Shown: one piece after another, positions 42,055 through 53,269 of the stretch
Layout of the letters: every line of letters starts with the position of its first letter
Position numbering within the stretch: position 1 is the stretch's first letter
NCBI GenBank assembly: GCA_963702055.1
Contig: OY969702.1
Location: 496,001 to 560,000, forward strand
Direction of reading: 5' to 3'
DNA length: 64,000 nucleotides
Source: CAWINX01 sp963702055
GTDB lineage: Bacteria > Actinomycetota > Thermoleophilia > Solirubrobacterales > 70-9
Made by a program: the position numbers and the translations under genes
The notes under the pieces: generated by a model
What the model saw: the letters and a program-made list of their open reading frames with translations, nothing else
What the model was told of the DNA's origin: nothing
Database searches by the model: none

Positions 42055-43113
42055 TTAGAGCCGGTGGGCTTCCAGCGCCGCCTCGTCAATCTCGACCCCG
42101 AGGCCCGGGCCCTCGGGGAGGTGGAGCATGCCGCCTTCCAGCCGGCACTCGGTCGAGGCGACCGTCGAGGCGAAGAGCCGTTGGGTGGCGAGTCCGTGGG
42201 CGAGGTCGGGATCCTCCGGCCCGGCCGTCTCGCGCAGGGTCTGCGCCACCTGCGCGGCCGCCGCGATCCCAATCGGCCCGTCGAGCGCGCTGGACAGGTA
42301 GGAAGGGAGGACCTCGGCGATCTCGATCGCCGCCTCTGGGCCGCCCACCTTCGAGAGCTTCACACCGGTGAGGCGGCAGGCCCTGGTCGCGATAGCGCGC
42401 TCGGCGTCGGCCCGGGTCTCGATGCTCTCGTCTCCGGCGATAGGAATCGACGTCGCGGCGGCGACCTCGGTCGCCTCCTCGAGGGTCGGCACCGGCTGCT
42501 CGGCGAGCTCGATGTCGAATTCCTCCAAGGCGGCCAGTGTGCGCTTTGCCGCGGCGACGTCCCAGGCGCCGTTCGCGTCCACCCGGATGCGCGCCTCCGG
42601 CCCGACCGCCTCCCGAACGGCTCGCACCTGTCCGACGTCGTCCCCGGCGCCGAGCTTCAACTTGAAGGTCGAGAAGCCCTCGGCGGCCCAGCCCACGGCA
42701 TCGGCCGCCACCCGGGCGGGTTCGCCGGCGACCAGGGTCGCGTTGCATGGGACCGGGAGCGACCTCGGAGCGGGGGAAGGGTGTTCGGCCGCCGCGCGTC
42801 TCCCCCGCAGATCCATCAGCGCGGTCAGGGCGGCGCAGCGGGCCGGCGGTGAAAGCGCCGCAGCTCCGCCCAGCAGCGTCTCCTCGTCGAGGGAGTCACG
42901 ATCGCCGAGTCCCTCCAGCTGCGCGACCACCTGGGCAAGCGTCGCCCCACCGCGCAGCGAGAGCGGCACCGCCTCGCCGAGCCCGGTCAAGCCGTCGTCG
43001 GAGCGCAGCCGCAAGAGCGCCATCTCTCGACGGTCCAGCCGCCCGGCCGCGGTCACGTACGGCTCACGAAAGGGGAGCGCATAGGGGAAGACCTCTACCG
43101 ACGCGATGCGCAC
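42055..43113 (-). CDS. menC: o-Succinylbenzoate synthase
   Basis: Enolase-superfamily dehydratase forming o-succinylbenzoate; 352 residues. The capping domain begins MRIASVEVFPYALPFREPYV. The barrel has STFKLKLGAGDD with the general-base lysines, RIRVDANGAWDV (Asp ligand), ELAEQPVP (Glu ligand), IPIAGDESI (Asp/Glu) and GVKLSKVGGPEAAIEIAEV (second Lys). It lies between menD and menA in the same orientation. Dipeptide epimerases share the fold, but the location makes MenC near certain. The C-terminus DEAALEAHRL is normal. Confidence 0.92.
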   Translation of the reverse strand: MRIASVEVFPYALPFREPYVTAAGRLDRREMALLRLRSDDGLTGLGEAVPLSLRGGATLAQVVAQLEGLGDRDSLDEETLLGGAAALSPPARCAALTALMDLRGRRAAAEHPSPAPRSLPVPCNATLVAGEPARVAADAVGWAAEGFSTFKLKLGAGDDVGQVRAVREAVGPEARIRVDANGAWDVAAAKRTLAALEEFDIELAEQPVPTLEEATEVAAATSIPIAGDESIETRADAERAIATRACRLTGVKLSKVGGPEAAIEIAEVLPSYLSSALDGPIGIAAAAQVAQTLRETAGPEDPDLAHGLATQRLFASTVASTECRLEGGMLHLPEGPGLGVEIDEAALEAHRL

Positions 43114-43135
43114 GCCGACAGCATCCCACGCGGCG

Positions 43136-44017
43136 TCAGGCGGAGACCAGCAGCCCGCCCGTGACCAGCAGACTGAAGACGGCGAGCAGGGCGCCCGTCC
43201 CGGCCAGCGCCGCGTTCAGCGCCGGGCCGTCGGTGCGGTTCGACATCGCCCGCATCGGCCTGATCGCCATCGGCAGCGCCAGCAGGCCGATCAGCGGCAG
43301 CAGACTGGAGTCGCCGGCGATCAGAGCGATCGGCAGGACGACGAAGGCGCCGAGCACCAGCATCCGGAAGAGCGAGACCGCGTTGGAGCGCCCCATCCGC
43401 ACGGCCAGGGTCATCTTTCCTGCCCGCCGGTCGGTCTCGAGGTCGCGGACGTTGTTGACGACGAGGATCGCCGTCGCCAGGAACCCGATCGAGATCGAGA
43501 GGCCAAGCGGCAGCGCGTCGAGATGCTCGACCTGGACGTAGTAAGAGCCGTTGACGGCGACCAGGCCGAAGAAGAGGAAGACGAAGACCTCACCCAGTCC
43601 GGCGTAGCCGTAGGGACGCGGCCCGCCGGTGTAGAGGACGCCGGCGGCGATCGAGACCGCGCCGACCAGGAGGATCACGATTCCCGCCACCGCGGCCAGG
43701 TAGATCCCGCAGGCGATCGCCACGCCGAACGCGATCCAGGTCGCCGTCAGCACCCGCCGGGGGGTGACCAGGCCCGCCGAGGTGACCCGCACCGGGCCGA
43801 GCCGGTCGGCTGTGTCGGCGCCGCGGCGCGCGTCCGAGTAGTCGTTCGCCAGGTTGGTCCCGATCTGGATGAAGATGCTGCCGATGAGGGCGGCGAGGAA
43901 GGCGCCGACCCTGGGGAGCTCGCCGACCCACTGCACCGCGGCCGCGGTCCCGACCAGCACCGGCGCGATCGCGGCGGGCAGCGTCCGCGGCCGCGCCGCC
44001 ATCAGCCAGATCCTCAT
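43136..44017 (-). CDS. menA: 1,4-Dihydroxy-2-naphthoate prenyltransferase
   Basis: UbiA-family integral membrane enzyme that attaches the polyprenyl chain to dihydroxynaphthoate; 293 residues, about nine membrane helices. The first Asp-rich site is [20 protein letters not shown], the second is [16 protein letters not shown] (a DxxxD motif). The N-terminus [20 protein letters not shown] is typical. The start overlaps the menB stop (ATGA), so the two are translationally coupled. It acts in the cytoplasmic membrane. Confidence 0.93.
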   Translation of the reverse strand: MRIWLMAARPRTLPAAIAPVLVGTAAAVQWVGELPRVGAFLAALIGSIFIQIGTNLANDYSDARRGADTADRLGPVRVTSAGLVTPRRVLTATWIAFGVAIACGIYLAAVAGIVILLVGAVSIAAGVLYTGGPRPYGYAGLGEVFVFLFFGLVAVNGSYYVQVEHLDALPLGLSISIGFLATAILVVNNVRDLETDRRAGKMTLAVRMGRSNAVSLFRMLVLGAFVVLPIALIAGDSSLLPLIGLLALPMAIRPMRAMSNRTDGPALNAALAGTGALLAVFSLLVTGGLLVSA

Positions 44018-44880
44018 GGTCGCCTTGGGAACCGGGAGAAGTCGGGCGTGCGCTTTTCCTTGAACGCCTCGCGGCCCTCGCGCGCCTCCTCGTTGCCGTA
44101 GAAGAGGAGGTTGGTGTCGTGGGCGAGCTGCTGGATGCCCGCGTAGCCGTCCTCATGCGCGTTGAAGCCCGACTTGACGAGGCGCAGGGCAAAGGGCGAG
44201 AGGGCGAGCATCTCGCGGCACCAAGCCACGGTCTCCCGCTCGAGGTCGGCCAGCGGCACCACCGCGTTGACGAGTCCCATCTCCAATGCCTCGGCCGCGT
44301 CGTACTGGCGGCAGAGCAGCCAGATCTCCTTCGCCTTCTTGGTGCCGACGAGGTCGCGCAGGAGGGAACTCCCGAAGCCACCGTCCCACGACCCCACCCG
44401 GGGCCCGGTCTGCCCGAACACGGCGTTGTCGGCGGCGATCGTCATGTCGCAGCAGACGTGGAGCACGTGCCCGCCGCCGACGGCGTAGCCGGCGACCATC
44501 GCGATCACCGGCTTCGGCAGCCTGCGCATCTGCACCTGCAGGTCGGTCACGTGGAAGCGACCGATCGACGCCCCCTCGGCGACGTATCCCGTGTCGCCCC
44601 GGACGGTCTGGTCGCCGCCGGCGCAGAAGGCCTTCTCGCCCTCGCCGGTGAGGACGATGACGCCCACCTCGGGGTCCTCGCGCGCCAGCTCCATCGCCGC
44701 GGAGACCTCCACCAGCGTCTGCGGCCGGAAGGCGTTGAGGACCTCGGGCCGGTCGATGGTGATCCTGGCGATTCCCTCCGCCTTCTCGTAGCGAATGTCC
44801 TCGTAGGCGCCGGCGCTCTCCCACGCGATCGGCGCGTAGAGCTCCCCCTCGGGCGGAGCGTCCCTGTGGCGTTGCGGCAT
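44014..44880 (-). CDS. menB: 1,4-Dihydroxy-2-naphthoyl-CoA synthase
   Basis: Crotonase-fold enzyme cyclising o-succinylbenzoyl-CoA; 288 residues. Motifs: [56 protein letters not shown] (oxyanion hole), [40 protein letters not shown] and [14 protein letters not shown]. The ATG at 44880 gives [12 protein letters not shown], and TATCGT lies 7 nt upstream; the frame is open to 44919. It is divergent from menE. Confidence 0.95.
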   Translation of the reverse strand: MPQRHRDAPPEGELYAPIAWESAGAYEDIRYEKAEGIARITIDRPEVLNAFRPQTLVEVSAAMELAREDPEVGVIVLTGEGEKAFCAGGDQTVRGDTGYVAEGASIGRFHVTDLQVQMRRLPKPVIAMVAGYAVGGGHVLHVCCDMTIAADNAVFGQTGPRVGSWDGGFGSSLLRDLVGTKKAKEIWLLCRQYDAAEALEMGLVNAVVPLADLERETVAWCREMLALSPFALRLVKSGFNAHEDGYAGIQQLAHDTNLLFYGNEEAREGREAFKEKRTPDFSRFPRRP

Positions 44881-44887
44881 GATGCGC

Positions 44888-44893
44888 ACGATA
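44888..44893 (-). promoter_or_regulatory. -10-like hexamer TATCGT for the menB operon
   Basis: On the minus strand TATCGT ends 7 nt before the menB ATG at 44880. The 44-bp divergent gap to menE has no equivalent hexamer for menE. Confidence 0.4.
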
Positions 44894-44924
44894 ACCAGCG
44901 ACACCCGGTGAGCGCCCACACCCG

Positions 44925-46250
44925 ATGAAACTCGACAACTGGCTCGCGCAGAGATCCCAGAGCTGCCCCGACCGCACGGCGCTGGTCGCCGACGGCGCGG
45001 AGGTCACCTACGCCGAGCTGGAGGCGGAGTCGACCTGGGTCGCCCGGCGCCTCGCCGCCCACGGCGTGCGCCGCGGCTCGGTCGCGGCGCTGACCATGCA
45101 CCCGCGCCGCGAGCAGGTGGTCTTGCTGCACGCCCTGATGAAGGTGGGGGCGATCCTGCTTCCGCTCAGTCCGCGCCTCTCCGTCGAGGAGCGCGCCGCG
45201 GTGCTCGCGGCCGAGGAGCCGGCGGTCGACCTCAACGACGCCGGGGAGTTGACCCAGACCGAGGCCGACCTGCCGCTGCTCGGCGAGCACGACATGGACG
45301 ACGTCCACTGCCGCGTCCTGACCAGCGGCAGCACCGGCGCCCCCCACGCGGTCGGACTCACCTACGGCAACCACCTCTGGAGCGCGGTCGGCTCGGGCTT
45401 CAACATCGGCGTCCAGCCCGACGATCGCTGGCTCTGCTGCCTGCCGCTCAGCCACGTCTCCGGCCTGGGGATCGCGATGCGCTCGGTGATCTACGGTACC
45501 ACCGCCGTCCTCCACGACGGCTTCGACGTCGACCGCGTCGCCGCTGCCCTCGCCGAGGACGGGATCACCGTCGTCTCGCTGGTGACGACGATGCTGACGC
45601 GGCTGCTGGAGGCGGGCGCTGATCTCTCTGCCCCGCGGGCGATCCTGGTCGGAGGCGGGCCGGTCCCCGAGGAGCCGCTGGAGGAGGCGATCGGGCGCGG
45701 CGCGACGGTGGTGCAGACCTACGGCCTCACCGAGACCGCCTCGCAGGTGACGACCCTGGCGCCCGCCGACGCGCGGCGCAAGCTCGGCTCGGCCGGTCGC
45801 CCGCTGCTCACCACCCACCTGCGCATCCTCGACGGCGAGATCCTCGTCCAGGGCCCGACCGTCGCGCCGGGGAGAGCGGACGCCGACGGCTGGCTGCACA
45901 CCGGCGACCTCGGGCGAATCGACGAGGAGGGCTTCCTCTACGTCGAGGACCGGATCGACGACCTGATCGTCAGTGGCGGCGAGAACGTCGTCCCCGCCGA
46001 GGTGGAGCAGGTGCTGCTGCGCCACCCCGAGGTCTCCGACGCCGCGGTGATCGGCCGCGAGGACCCGGAGTGGCAGCAGGCCGTGACCGCAGTGGTCGTG
46101 CTCGAGGACGGCTCGGAGGCCACGCCGGACGAGCTGCGCCGCCACTGCGCCTCCTCGCTGGCGGACTTCAAGGTGCCGAAGCGGGTGGAGCTGGCGGCGG
46201 CGCTGCCGCGCACCCCCTCGGGCAAGCTGATGCGCAGAGCCCTCCGATAG
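44925..46250 (+). CDS. menE: o-Succinylbenzoate-CoA ligase
   Basis: Acyl-adenylating enzyme activating o-succinylbenzoate for MenB; 441 residues, at the short end of the ANL family. Motifs: [20 protein letters not shown] (P-loop), [66 protein letters not shown] and [20 protein letters not shown] with the catalytic Lys. It is divergent from menB and read in the same direction as ilvC, 10 bp upstream of it. Confidence 0.93.
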   Translation: MKLDNWLAQRSQSCPDRTALVADGAEVTYAELEAESTWVARRLAAHGVRRGSVAALTMHPRREQVVLLHALMKVGAILLPLSPRLSVEERAAVLAAEEPAVDLNDAGELTQTEADLPLLGEHDMDDVHCRVLTSGSTGAPHAVGLTYGNHLWSAVGSGFNIGVQPDDRWLCCLPLSHVSGLGIAMRSVIYGTTAVLHDGFDVDRVAAALAEDGITVVSLVTTMLTRLLEAGADLSAPRAILVGGGPVPEEPLEEAIGRGATVVQTYGLTETASQVTTLAPADARRKLGSAGRPLLTTHLRILDGEILVQGPTVAPGRADADGWLHTGDLGRIDEEGFLYVEDRIDDLIVSGGENVVPAEVEQVLLRHPEVSDAAVIGREDPEWQQAVTAVVVLEDGSEATPDELRRHCASSLADFKVPKRVELAAALPRTPSGKLMRRALR

Positions 46251-46253
46251 CCT
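46248..46253 (+). promoter_or_regulatory. -10-like hexamer TAGCCT for ilvC
   Basis: TAGCCT ends 7 nt before the ATG at 46261. The TAG is the menE stop codon, so this instance is weaker evidence than those in true intergenic DNA. Confidence 0.3.
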
Positions 46254-46260
46254 GCCGCGC

Positions 46261-47265
46261 ATGCCTACAGACGACATCTTCTACGACAAGGACGCCGACC
46301 TCTCCAAGCTCGAGGGCAAGACCGTCGCCATCCTCGGCTACGGCTCCCAGGGCCACGCCCACGCCCTCAACCTCAAGGACTCCGGCGTCGACGTCGTCGT
46401 CGGCCTGCGCGCCGACTCCTCCAGCCGCGCCAAGGCCGAGGCCGCCGGCCTCGAGGTCCTCGACGTCGCCGACGCCGCCAGTCGCGGCGACGTCGTGATG
46501 ATCCTCCTCCCCGACGAGAAGCAGGCCGAGATCTGGGAGGCCGAGATCGCCGACGGGATCGCGCCCGGCAACCTGCTGATGTTCGCCCACGGCTTCGCCA
46601 TCCACTTCGGCCAGATCGAGCCGCCGGCCGGCGTAGACATCGGCATGGTCGCCCCGAAGGGACCGGGCCACCTGGTTCGTCGCCAGTACGAGGAGGGCCG
46701 TGGCGTCCCCTGCCTGATGGCCGTCCACCAGGACGCCACCGGCAACGCCCATGACCTCGTCCTCGCCTACGCCAGCGGGATCGGCGGCGGCCGCGCCGGG
46801 ATCATCGAGACCACCTTCAAGGACGAGTGCGAGACCGACCTCTTCGGCGAGCAGGCCGTCCTCTGCGGCGGCGCCACGGAGCTGGTCCGCGCCGGCTTCG
46901 AGACGCTGGTCGAAGCCGGCTACGACCCGCGCCTCGCCTACTTCGAATGCCTGCACGAGTTGAAGCTGATCGTCGACCTGATGTTCGAGAAGGGCATCCA
47001 GGGGATGCGCTACTCGATCTCCAACACCGCCGAGTACGGCGACATGACCCGCGGCAAACGGGTGATCGGCCCGGAGTCGCGCGCGGCGATGAAGCAGATC
47101 CTCTCCGAGATCCAGTCGGGCGAGTTCGCCAAGGAATGGATCGCCGAGAACCGCGCCGGCGGCGAGAACTTCAACCGCATGCGCGAAGAGGGTGCCGGCC
47201 ATCAGGTCGAGGAGGTCGGCAAAGACCTCCGGGACATGATGCCCTGGATCGACCAGGAGTTCTGA
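46261..47265 (+). CDS. ilvC: Ketol-acid reductoisomerase, class I
   Basis: NADPH- and Mg-dependent enzyme of valine/isoleucine synthesis; 334 residues, the short class I form. Motifs: [20 protein letters not shown] (nucleotide loop), [40 protein letters not shown] (metal-binding Asp/Glu) and [19 protein letters not shown]. It ends WIDQEF, shorter than many homologues but complete. It follows menE by 10 bp, and the first long inverted repeat begins 14 bp after its stop. Confidence 0.96.
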   Translation: MPTDDIFYDKDADLSKLEGKTVAILGYGSQGHAHALNLKDSGVDVVVGLRADSSSRAKAEAAGLEVLDVADAASRGDVVMILLPDEKQAEIWEAEIADGIAPGNLLMFAHGFAIHFGQIEPPAGVDIGMVAPKGPGHLVRRQYEEGRGVPCLMAVHQDATGNAHDLVLAYASGIGGGRAGIIETTFKDECETDLFGEQAVLCGGATELVRAGFETLVEAGYDPRLAYFECLHELKLIVDLMFEKGIQGMRYSISNTAEYGDMTRGKRVIGPESRAAMKQILSEIQSGEFAKEWIAENRAGGENFNRMREEGAGHQVEEVGKDLRDMMPWIDQEF

Positions 47266-47278
47266 GGGCCGGTCAAGG

Positions 47279-47424
47279 GGTGGGTGGCAGTTCCCCTCCC
47301 CGGAAATTGATGTCGCACGCGCTTCGCGCTTAGCGACAATGTTGGAGCGCGGCTTACGCCGCGCAAAAATCGGATTGCATAGGCCGCTTCGCGACATTCC
47401 CGGGGAGGGGAACTGCCACCCACC
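47279..47424 (-). repeat. Structured palindromic element, copy 1
   Basis: Perfect 25-bp inverted repeats (47279-47303 and 47400-47424) enclose a 96-bp core. The core contains a GCGCGGC/GCCGCGC hairpin and a nested TGTCGC...GCGACA stem. Read on the minus strand, the core is clearly homologous to copy 2, sharing identical blocks of 17 nt (47383-47399) and 23 nt (47312-47334). The inverted repeats themselves differ between copies. It follows the ilvC stop and may also act as a 3' structure for that message. Confidence 0.75.
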
Positions 47425-47516
47425 TTAAGCCGCTGCAAACTCCAGCTCGCTGTTCAGCTTGTGCGACTCGAGGAGTTCGCTCGGGTTCCAGCGTCGTCGC
47501 TTTATGCGGATTGAGG

Positions 47517-47660
47517 GGGAGACCCGAGCGCCCTCCAGGCGAATGTCGCGAAGCGGCGATATGCAATCTGTCTATCGCGCGGCGTAGCCGCGCTCAGACT
47601 TCGGAGCTAAGCGCGAAGCGCGTGCGACCTCAATTCGACTGGAGGGTGCTCGGGTCTCCC
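47517..47660 (+). repeat. Structured palindromic element, copy 2
   Basis: 22-bp inverted repeats with one mismatch (47517-47538 and 47639-47660) enclose a 100-bp core homologous to copy 1 in opposite orientation. Identical blocks lie at 47541-47557 and 47606-47628, and the hairpin GCGCGGC/GCCGCGC is conserved with a shorter loop. The flanking repeats (GGGAGACCCGAGC...) are unrelated in sequence to those of copy 1. Confidence 0.75.
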
Positions 47661-47703
47661 ACCCATTACGCCCCGGGCGCGTTGGCGCAACTTCCGGGGG
47701 GCG

Positions 47704-48111
47704 TTATCGGTGCGTTTCGCCCTCCGGTTGGCGGCCGTCGCGTCCCACGTAACCGTCCTTGCCGCCGACGACGACGTAGACGGCCTCCTCTGAGTCGCTG
47801 AGGTTGCGAACGCTTCTGACTGTCGAGGCGTCTACCCAGGCGAGGCCGCCGGGCTCGAGTTCGTGGGTCGAGCCGTCGCCGAACTTCATCTCGATCCGGC
47901 CGCTGTGCAGGAAGTAGAGCTCCTCCTGCTCGTCGTGGTAGTGGCTACCCGTCTCGTAGGTGGGGGGGAGGACGATCGCGTTGACGCCGAAGGCGGTGAC
48001 CCCCAGCTCCTTGCGGATCTTGCGAAAGCCGGGGCCGTCGCCGAGGGCGTCGAGTTGGGCGACGGCGTAACCGTCGCCCTTCTCAACACCCGCTTCGGTC
48101 GCTTCAGCCAT
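47704..48111 (-). CDS. Single-domain cupin protein
   Basis: A 135-residue cupin with the metal-binding motif HYHDEQEELYFLHSG, then IEMKFGDGSTHELEPGGLAW and a C-terminal YVVVGGKDGYVGRDGRQPEG. Two histidines and a Glu at the right spacing suggest a bound divalent metal, but no enzymatic activity can be assigned. It is transcribed with the DUF4389 gene 9 bp upstream. It is convergent with ilvC across the repeat region. Confidence 0.75.
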   Translation of the reverse strand: MAEATEAGVEKGDGYAVAQLDALGDGPGFRKIRKELGVTAFGVNAIVLPPTYETGSHYHDEQEELYFLHSGRIEMKFGDGSTHELEPGGLAWVDASTVRSVRNLSDSEEAVYVVVGGKDGYVGRDGRQPEGETHR

Positions 48112-48120
48112 CGATCGCGC

Positions 48121-48762
48121 CTAGGCCGCCGGCGCTGGAGGAGCGGCCGGGGGCTCTGGGGGTGCGGGCGGGGCTGCGGCGATTGAGGGCTTTGCAGCCT
48201 CGATCCCGATCGGCGGGTAGTCGTCGGTCAGGAATGCCACGTATCCGTAGAGGCGCGCGTAGAAGCTGTTGGCGAAGGTCAGTGCGTTGTTGACCCCCTC
48301 CGGCAGGTAGCCGCGGAAGACGATCGTCAGCCAGGCGATGACTCCAAGCCACATGTGCATGTAGTTGACCGCGTAGAGGACGAGGAGCATCGGCAGGGCC
48401 AGGACCAGGCGGAACAGCGCCTTCAGTCGGCTTTGGCGCTCGGCGGCCGGTGCGATCCTTATCCGGATCGGGTAGTTGGGATCGTCGGCGATCCCAAACG
48501 GGGGCCACTCGTCGCTCTGGAGGTAGACCCAGGCGTTGGTGCGGACGAAGAAGCGAATGACGCCGGAGTTGAAGTTGAAAAGCCAGGCCGGGTAGCGGCC
48601 CATGACGATGATCGCCACCCAGGCGAAGAGGTGGGTGAAGGCAAACGCGATCGCGTAGATCGTGGCAACGATCAGCCAGGGGATGGCCAGGATGAGTCGG
48701 AAGAACGTCGTCCCCCGGTTTGGCCGCGGATTGAATTCGACCTCGTACTCGACTGGATACAT
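48121..48762 (-). CDS. DUF4389 membrane protein
   Basis: A 213-residue membrane protein with the DUF4389 arrangement: an N-terminal MYPVEYEVEFNPRPNRGTTF, two hydrophobic segments with WVAIIVMGRYPAWLFNFNSG, then two more (FRLVLALPMLLVLYAVNYMH, WLTIVFRGYLPEGVNNALTF) and FLTDDYPPIG. The C-terminus is an Ala/Pro tail. GGAGGAGAGG lies upstream of the ATG, so this unit is leadered. Function unknown; the family is common in actinobacteria. Confidence 0.8.
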   Translation of the reverse strand: MYPVEYEVEFNPRPNRGTTFFRLILAIPWLIVATIYAIAFAFTHLFAWVAIIVMGRYPAWLFNFNSGVIRFFVRTNAWVYLQSDEWPPFGIADDPNYPIRIRIAPAAERQSRLKALFRLVLALPMLLVLYAVNYMHMWLGVIAWLTIVFRGYLPEGVNNALTFANSFYARLYGYVAFLTDDYPPIGIEAAKPSIAAAPPAPPEPPAAPPAPAA

Positions 48763-48782
48763 CGGTTCCTCTCCTCCGTTGA

Positions 48783-51592
<2,810 letters not shown>

Positions 51593-51593
51593 G

Positions 51594-51599
51594 TAGGGT
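51594..51599 (+). promoter_or_regulatory. -10-like hexamer TAGGGT
   Basis: TAGGGT ends 7 nt before the ATG at 51607. It lies 1 bp after the serA stop, so the quinone oxidoreductase gene may have its own leaderless promoter. Confidence 0.35.
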
Positions 51600-51606
51600 C
51601 TCCCCG

Positions 51607-52641
51607 ATGAAGGCGGTGGTGTTGACCGGGACGGGTGGGCCTGAGGTGCTTCAGGTCCAGGAGCGTCCCGATCCTCCCGTGGGCCCCGGCCAGGTCCGGA
51701 TCGCCGTGAAGGCGGCCGGGATCAACTTCGCCGACACGATGGCGCGAGTCGGTCTCTACCCCGACGCGCCGAAGCCGCCATGTGTGCTCGGCTACGAGGT
51801 CGCGGGCGAGGTCGAGTCGGTGGGGGAGGGCGTCGAGTCTCACAAGCCGGGTGACCGCGTCGTCGCCGGCACTCGCTTCGGTGGTCAGGCCGAGCTGGTC
51901 GTCGTCCCCGAAGCCCAGGCCCTGCCGCTGCCGGACCGGCTGAGCTTTGAGCAGGGCGCGGCTTTCCCCGTCAACTACGGAACCGCCTATGCGGCCCTCG
52001 TCGTGATGGGGGGCCTGAAGCAAGGCGAGCGGGTGTTGATCCACGCGGCCGGCGGCGGCGTGGGCATCTCGGCGACTCAGATCGCTCGCAACGCAGGCGC
52101 TGAGATATTCGGCACAGCATCTCCGGGCAAGCACGATGCGATCCGCGCCCAGGGCGTCACGCACCCGATCGACTATCGGAACCAGGACTTCGAAGCCGAG
52201 GTGATGCGGATCACGAACGGCGAGGGCATCGACCTGGTGATCGACGCGATCGGTCCCACCTCGTTTCGCAAGGACTACCGCCTCCTGCGCCCCGGTGGGC
52301 GGTTGGTCATGTACGGGCTGTCGGAGGCCTCGACCGAGGGCGGGCGTAGCATTCCCGCCGCGATCAAGAGTCTTGCCAAGATGCCGCTTGCGACGCTGCC
52401 CTGGTGGAAGAGCCTCGCGGTGATGAACGAGAACAAAGGCGTGTTCGGCCTCAACATGCTCAAGTGGTGGGACCGCGAGGGCAACCTCGACCGGGTCACC
52501 GAGCCGCTGCTGGCGGACCTCGAAACCGGCCGGCTCGAGCCCGTCGTCGCGGAGGCTTTTCCCTTCGAGCGGGCCGGCGACGCGCACAAGTTCATCGCCG
52601 AGCGCCGCAACGTCGGCAAGGTAGTGCTGTTTCCCTCATAG
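51607..52641 (+). CDS. Zinc-independent quinone oxidoreductase (MDR family)
   Basis: A 344-residue NADPH-dependent reductase of the zeta-crystallin/QOR group. GROES-like N-terminal domain (MKAVVLTGTGGPEVLQVQER, INFADTMARVGLYPDAPKPP), NADPH loop in HAAGGGVGISATQIARNAGA, then RPGGRLVMYGLSEAS, ending IAERRNVGKVVLFPS. The structural-zinc cysteine cluster is absent, and the glycine loop is GGGVG. The substrate is probably a quinone or enone. It is followed immediately by the RTX-like gene (TAG ATG). Confidence 0.88.
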   Translation: MKAVVLTGTGGPEVLQVQERPDPPVGPGQVRIAVKAAGINFADTMARVGLYPDAPKPPCVLGYEVAGEVESVGEGVESHKPGDRVVAGTRFGGQAELVVVPEAQALPLPDRLSFEQGAAFPVNYGTAYAALVVMGGLKQGERVLIHAAGGGVGISATQIARNAGAEIFGTASPGKHDAIRAQGVTHPIDYRNQDFEAEVMRITNGEGIDLVIDAIGPTSFRKDYRLLRPGGRLVMYGLSEASTEGGRSIPAAIKSLAKMPLATLPWWKSLAVMNENKGVFGLNMLKWWDREGNLDRVTEPLLADLETGRLEPVVAEAFPFERAGDAHKFIAERRNVGKVVLFPS

Positions 52642-53256
52642 ATGAAGAAGGCAGCCCTCACCGCGGCGCTGGTCCTCGCGGCGCTGGTCCCTGTGATCGC
52701 GCAGGCCCCCGTGGCTGCGCGGGCAGCCAGGCCTTGGGTGTTGATGAAAATGAAGTCGTCGCGCGGCTCGGCGCACACCCTGCTGTTCGCCGGCGAGGCG
52801 GGGCCGAATGAGATCACGATTTCGCTCAGCGCCGGCGGCGCCACGTACCAGATCAGCTCGAATGGAACCCTCACGGCTCCGCCCGAATCCTCCTCCTTCT
52901 GTGTCAACCCCGACGGTTTCCCTGATTACCTGATCTGCCAGGCGTCCTCTGTCAGCGGCTTCCAGGTCAACGGCTGGGGCGGAGACGACTCGGTTGTGGT
53001 TGGCGCGACGGTTCCGGTTCCGGTCACCTTGCTCGGCGGCCCCGGCACCGACATCCTGATTGGGGGCAAGGGGAACGACAAGCTGGTCGGGGGTGGCGGC
53101 ACCGACCGGCTGATCGGTCGCGGCGGAAACGACCTCCTCTACGGCGGGCCCGGAGCCGACGTCCTGATCGGGGGCCGCGGCAACGACAAGTTGGTCGGCG
53201 GCCCGGGCAGGGACGTCATCTCCGGCGGGCCGGGGCACAACACCATCGTCCCGTAA
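52642..53256 (+). CDS. Secreted RTX/hemolysin-type calcium-binding repeat protein
   Basis: A 204-residue exported protein. The signal peptide ([20 protein letters not shown]) is followed by a ~95-residue beta-rich domain with two cysteines ([17 protein letters not shown]). A C-terminal array of about seven nonapeptide GGxGxDxLx repeats follows ([40 protein letters not shown]) that would form a calcium beta-roll. There is no type I secretion system nearby; in this Gram-positive-type cell it would be exported by Sec. The function of the N-terminal domain is unknown. Confidence 0.8.
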   Translation: MKKAALTAALVLAALVPVIAQAPVAARAARPWVLMKMKSSRGSAHTLLFAGEAGPNEITISLSAGGATYQISSNGTLTAPPESSSFCVNPDGFPDYLICQASSVSGFQVNGWGGDDSVVVGATVPVPVTLLGGPGTDILIGGKGNDKLVGGGGTDRLIGRGGNDLLYGGPGADVLIGGRGNDKLVGGPGRDVISGGPGHNTIVP

Positions 53257-53269
53257 CCGCGGCGCTTCG

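Larger units (their letters stand above)
47266..47703. other. Gene-free 438-bp region between convergent ilvC and the cupin gene
   Basis: It contains two long inverted-repeat elements (47279-47424 and 47517-47660), a 92-bp spacer, and a third imperfect hairpin (about TTACGCCCCGG at 47666-47676 with CCGGGG..CGTTA at 47694-47706) overlapping the cupin stop and probably its terminator. No credible gene was found; the short ORFs here are translations of the repeats. Confidence 0.7.

Noticed and set aside
47202..47801. Short ORFs on both strands (sharing ECREAA...LSAKRVR-like peptides)
   Set aside because: The shared peptides arise because the two structured repeat cores are homologous in opposite orientation. 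They are translations of the repeat, without a ribosome site or extended coding signal.
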